Assembly: GCA_002308875.1 (NCBI GenBank)
Contig: DBWK01000013.1
Coordinates: forward strand, 1 to 7,409
Reading direction: 5' to 3'
DNA length: 7,409 nucleotides
From: Treponema sp. UBA1240
GTDB lineage: Bacteria > Spirochaetota > Spirochaetia > Treponematales > Treponemataceae
How positions within the stretch are numbered: position 1 is the stretch's first letter; each line of letters begins with the position of its first letter. Under the pieces are notes generated by a model, which did no database searches, was not told the DNA's origin, and saw only the letters and a program-made list of their open reading frames with translations. Below, piece after piece: positions 6,061 through 7,409 of the stretch. Both the position numbers and the translations under genes were made by a program.

Positions 6061-6875
6061 AAAAAAACAATTCTTTTTCACGAACAGGCAAATTGTTAAA
6101 ATACGAGCTTTTGTGCTCATCACAGGTTCTGCTGCCAATATACGGAATTCTCCTTTTGGTTTCGGTTATTGCGTATTTTGAACAGGGAATCAGCGGTTCA
6201 TTCAATACAGGAATCATGAACAACATTGAGTCTCTGCTGGTTCTTGTTTATACCGGTGTTTTTATTGCAGCGTCAGTACTTACTGTTATGCACCTTATAA
6301 GCCGTTTTAAAAAGACCATGTTCAGCGACGAAGCTTATCTTACGATGTCTTTGCCCGTAACGGTCAACAACCATCTTGTTTCTAAGCTTGTAAGCGCTTT
6401 GCTGTGGGGAACTTTGTGCATTACTGTTGCTTCTCTGTCGTTCTTTTTGCTTTTTGTCCGCTATATGGATGCAGCAGAGTTCATGGACATTCTTTTTAAT
6501 GTTTTTCCGTCGATCATGGAAGAATTGGAAATTACTTCTATGCCGGGATTTTTGTTTGCTCTTTTTATCTGTTACATTACAGCTTTGGTGGAATTTGTTC
6601 TTTGGATTTACTGCATAATGTCAGTCGGACATCTTTTTAAGAATCACAGGCGTATTGCTCAGGTTCTTGCTGCTGTTGTAATTATGGTTGTTTCGAATAA
6701 TGTTACACAGGTGATTTTCAAGCACTTGATTAGTAATCTGGACAGATGGAACGGTAGTGTTGAATCTGCTTTTTACACGCTGGTAGGTATATTTGTTCTT
6801 TGCAATATTGTTTTTTCGGCTGTGTATTTTGCGGTTTCGTCTTTTATTCTGTCGCGTAAGCTGAATCTGGAGTAA
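6054..6875 (+). CDS. ABC-2 type transporter permease, six membrane segments
   Basis: The 273-residue protein has six hydrophobic segments at about 24-42, 60-83, 110-135, 165-192, 201-222 and 240-265. The N-terminus (LLKYELL) is amphipathic, as is usual in ABC-2 permeases. A cytoplasmic loop after segment 2 carries SDEAYLTMSLPVT (91-103), a block that recurs as E-x-Y-L-T-x-x-L-P-V in permeases partnered with YtrA/YtrB-type operons. A 25-residue acidic region between segments 3 and 4 (137-161) probably faces outside. It forms the channel half of an exporter with the preceding ATPase, most simply as a 2+2 complex. The ATG at 6054 has GGGAGG 7 bp upstream and overlaps the ATPase stop. No second permease gene follows; the operon appears to end here, 11 bp before a long inverted repeat. 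Confidence 0.85.
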   Translation: MLEKNNSFSRTGKLLKYELLCSSQVLLPIYGILLLVSVIAYFEQGISGSFNTGIMNNIESLLVLVYTGVFIAASVLTVMHLISRFKKTMFSDEAYLTMSLPVTVNNHLVSKLVSALLWGTLCITVASLSFFLLFVRYMDAAEFMDILFNVFPSIMEELEITSMPGFLFALFICYITALVEFVLWIYCIMSVGHLFKNHRRIAQVLAAVVIMVVSNNVTQVIFKHLISNLDRWNGSVESAFYTLVGIFVLCNIVFSAVYFAVSSFILSRKLNLE

Positions 6876-6886
6876 AAGCGGTATGT

Positions 6887-7077
6887 AAACATCCGACAGC
6901 TCTCATCTTTGAGTGAGCGGGTCTCAAGAAAAAAATGACAACCTGCTCTCGGCTAATTCTGTGCCGCAAAACAGCTTCACCCTTTCAGGGTTCAGAATGT
7001 TTTGCGTCCCCGAATTAGCCTACGCAGGTTGATGTGTTCTTAAGTACCATCAATCCAATAAGAGCTGTCGGGTGTTT
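6887..7077. repeat. Long nested inverted repeat, possible branched structured RNA or palindromic mobile element
   Basis: The outer arms 6887-6903 and 7061-7077 pair over 17 positions with one G-T wobble; their core CCGACAGCTCT / AGAGCTGTCGG is perfect. Inside lie further perfect nested pairs: CAACCTGC (6939-6946) with GCAGGTTG (7024-7031), GGCTAATTC (6951-6959) with GAATTAGCC (7012-7020), CGCAAAACA (6965-6973) with TGTTTTGCG (6998-7006), and ACCCT (6979-6983) with AGGGT (6987-6991) around a 3-base loop. A side hairpin TTGAG/CTCAA is at 6909-6913/6923-6927. Because the whole is nearly symmetric, strand cannot be assigned. There is no credible coding frame. It could be a 3' UTR structure of the exporter operon, an independent ncRNA, or a MITE/REP-like element. 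I see no clear target-site duplication. Confidence 0.6.
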
Positions 7078-7092
7078 TGCAACTCGAAAAAC

Positions 7093-7121
7093 TTGTTTTT
7101 TCCCAGTTTTTATGTTATACT
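7093..7121 (+). promoter_or_regulatory. Putative extended -10 promoter facing the 23-bp array
   Basis: TTGTTT (7093-7098) and TATACT (7116-7121) are 17 bp apart, and TGT directly before the -10 box (7113-7115) gives an extended -10. The start point would be near 7128, just ahead of the small hairpin and about 55 bp before the first array unit. No coding frame follows within the window. Confidence 0.4.
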
Positions 7122-7130
7122 GTATGCTGT

Positions 7131-7166
7131 AAAAAGCAGTAAAAATCTGCTTTTGCCTGCTTTTTT
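7131..7166. terminator. Hairpin with A/T-rich flanks, possible weak bidirectional terminator or 5' leader hairpin
   Basis: AAAAGCAG (7132-7139) pairs with CTGCTTTT (7147-7154) around a 7-base loop. A second copy of the 3' arm, CTGCTTTTTT (7157-7166), could pair with the same 5' arm and ends in six T. Reading either strand gives a stem followed by T residues. The GC part of the stem is only four pairs, so intrinsic termination would be weak. Confidence 0.4.
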
Positions 7167-7181
7167 GGGAATGCGAATTCC

Positions 7182-7266
7182 TAATCTAACTAGATTATTC
7201 GGAACAATCTAGTTAGATTATAAATCATAATCTAGCTAGATTATGGTGTCTAATCTAATTAGATTA
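7182..7266. repeat. Four 16-bp palindromes spaced by 7 bp (23-bp period), variable central dinucleotide
   Basis: Units at 7182-7197, 7205-7220, 7228-7243 and 7251-7266 all read TAATCTA-NN-TAGATTA (the second starts with C). The centres are AC, GT, GC and AT. Units three and four are perfect self-palindromes. Units one and two are inverted copies of each other and together form a perfect 15-bp inverted repeat. The spacers are TTCGGAA, TAAATCA and TGGTGTC, all exactly 7 bp and unrelated. The strict phase points to protein-binding sites on one face of DNA or to a processed hairpin RNA. I do not recognise the family. Confidence 0.85.
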
Positions 7267-7388
7267 TGCTCCCAATTACTGGGCTATAACACTCCCTTTT
7301 ATTGACTGTCAACGATCCCTTTTACGTACGTATTACTATCCCTTTTAGCCTAGTATTAATGTCCGTTACAGTACTTATTCATAGATTA
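7267..7388. repeat. Continuation of the 23-bp array: units sharing a TCCCTTTTA block with variable cores
   Basis: The 23-bp phase continues without a break. Spacers at 7267-7273, 7290-7296, 7313-7319, 7336-7342 and 7359-7365 end in TCCC (the last in TCCG), and three of the following 16-mers begin TTTTA. TCCCTTTTA itself occurs at 7294-7302, 7317-7325 and 7340-7348, exactly 23 bp apart. The 14 bp between copies differ, but several hold their own palindromes: TTGACTGTCAA (7302-7312), TACGTACGTA (7323-7332 region) and AGTACT (7370-7375). The array probably runs past the window. Confidence 0.75.
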
Positions 7389-7407
7389 TTCATTAGCTGT
7401 TCATCAG
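7375..7407. repeat. Short 11-bp tandem repeat carrying TTCAT
   Basis: Three consecutive 11-bp units (7375-7385, 7386-7396, 7397-7407) share TTCAT at 7378, 7389 and 7400. The first two share TTATTCAT, and TTATTCATA differs from the DnaA-box pattern TTATNCACA at one position. The units are few and diverged, so this is tentative. Confidence 0.35.
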
Positions 7408-7409
7408 TG

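Noticed and set aside
6997..7032. Short frame ATG-TTT-TGC ending in TGA (11 residues) inside the 190-bp element, as a leader peptide.
   Set aside because: There is no ribosome-binding site, and its bases are fully explained by the nested inverted repeats.
7184..7218. Integron attC-like ends: ATCTAAC (fits RYYYAAC) and GTTAGAT (fits GTTRRRY).
   Set aside because: The distance is about 35 bp, well below known attC sites, there are no L boxes or bulged bases, and both words follow directly from the 16-bp palindromes of the array.
7182..7409. CRISPR array.
   Set aside because: The 16-bp repeats and 7-bp spacers (or a 9-bp block with 14-bp variable parts) are far too short, the repeat is not constant across the array, and no cas gene is in view.

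Overview
The window most likely comes from a low-GC, double-membraned bacterium, and Treponema or a related spirochaete is the best guess. The reasons are a C-terminal outer-membrane beta-barrel ending in an aromatic residue, a lipoprotein with a META/HslJ-like fold, a 7TMR-DISM-type membrane receptor, a four-domain S1 protein and a YtrA-type GntR regulator with its ABC exporter. This is a judgement from gene content and style. No marker gene is present that would settle the taxon.

Left part (1-1973, + strand): the 3' end of a gene for an outer-membrane protein with a long charged linker and a terminal barrel, then a free-standing protein made of four S1 RNA-binding repeats with its own plausible sigma70 promoter. 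Middle part (1982-4828, - strand): an AMP-binding-domain fragment that has lost the phosphate-binding loop; then a two-gene unit coding for a META-domain lipoprotein and, 3 bp later, an eight-TM sensor with a degenerate GGDEF domain. The lipoprotein start lies so close to a good promoter that its mRNA may be leaderless. The sensor gene converges on the S1 gene with 8 bp between stop codons.

Right part (4910-6875, + strand): a compact ytr-like operon of GntR/YtrA repressor, ABC ATPase and six-TM permease. The genes overlap by 4 and 7 bp. Two copies of a palindromic operator, one extended into a perfect 16+16 bp inverted repeat, flank the -35 box and cover the -10 box. An autoregulated exporter responding to a small molecule or envelope stress is the natural reading.

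The last 534 bp (6876-7409) hold no credible gene but are highly structured. First comes a ~190-bp nested inverted repeat that could fold as a branched RNA. Next is an extended -10 promoter followed by a small A/T-flanked hairpin. Last is an array with a strict 23-bp period: four almost identical 16-bp palindromes whose central dinucleotide differs (AC, GT, GC, AT), running without a phase break into units that share a TCCCTTTTA block but have different, often palindromic, cores. At the very end an 11-bp TTCAT repeat begins. I do not recognise this array; it is the part most worth following beyond the window edge.
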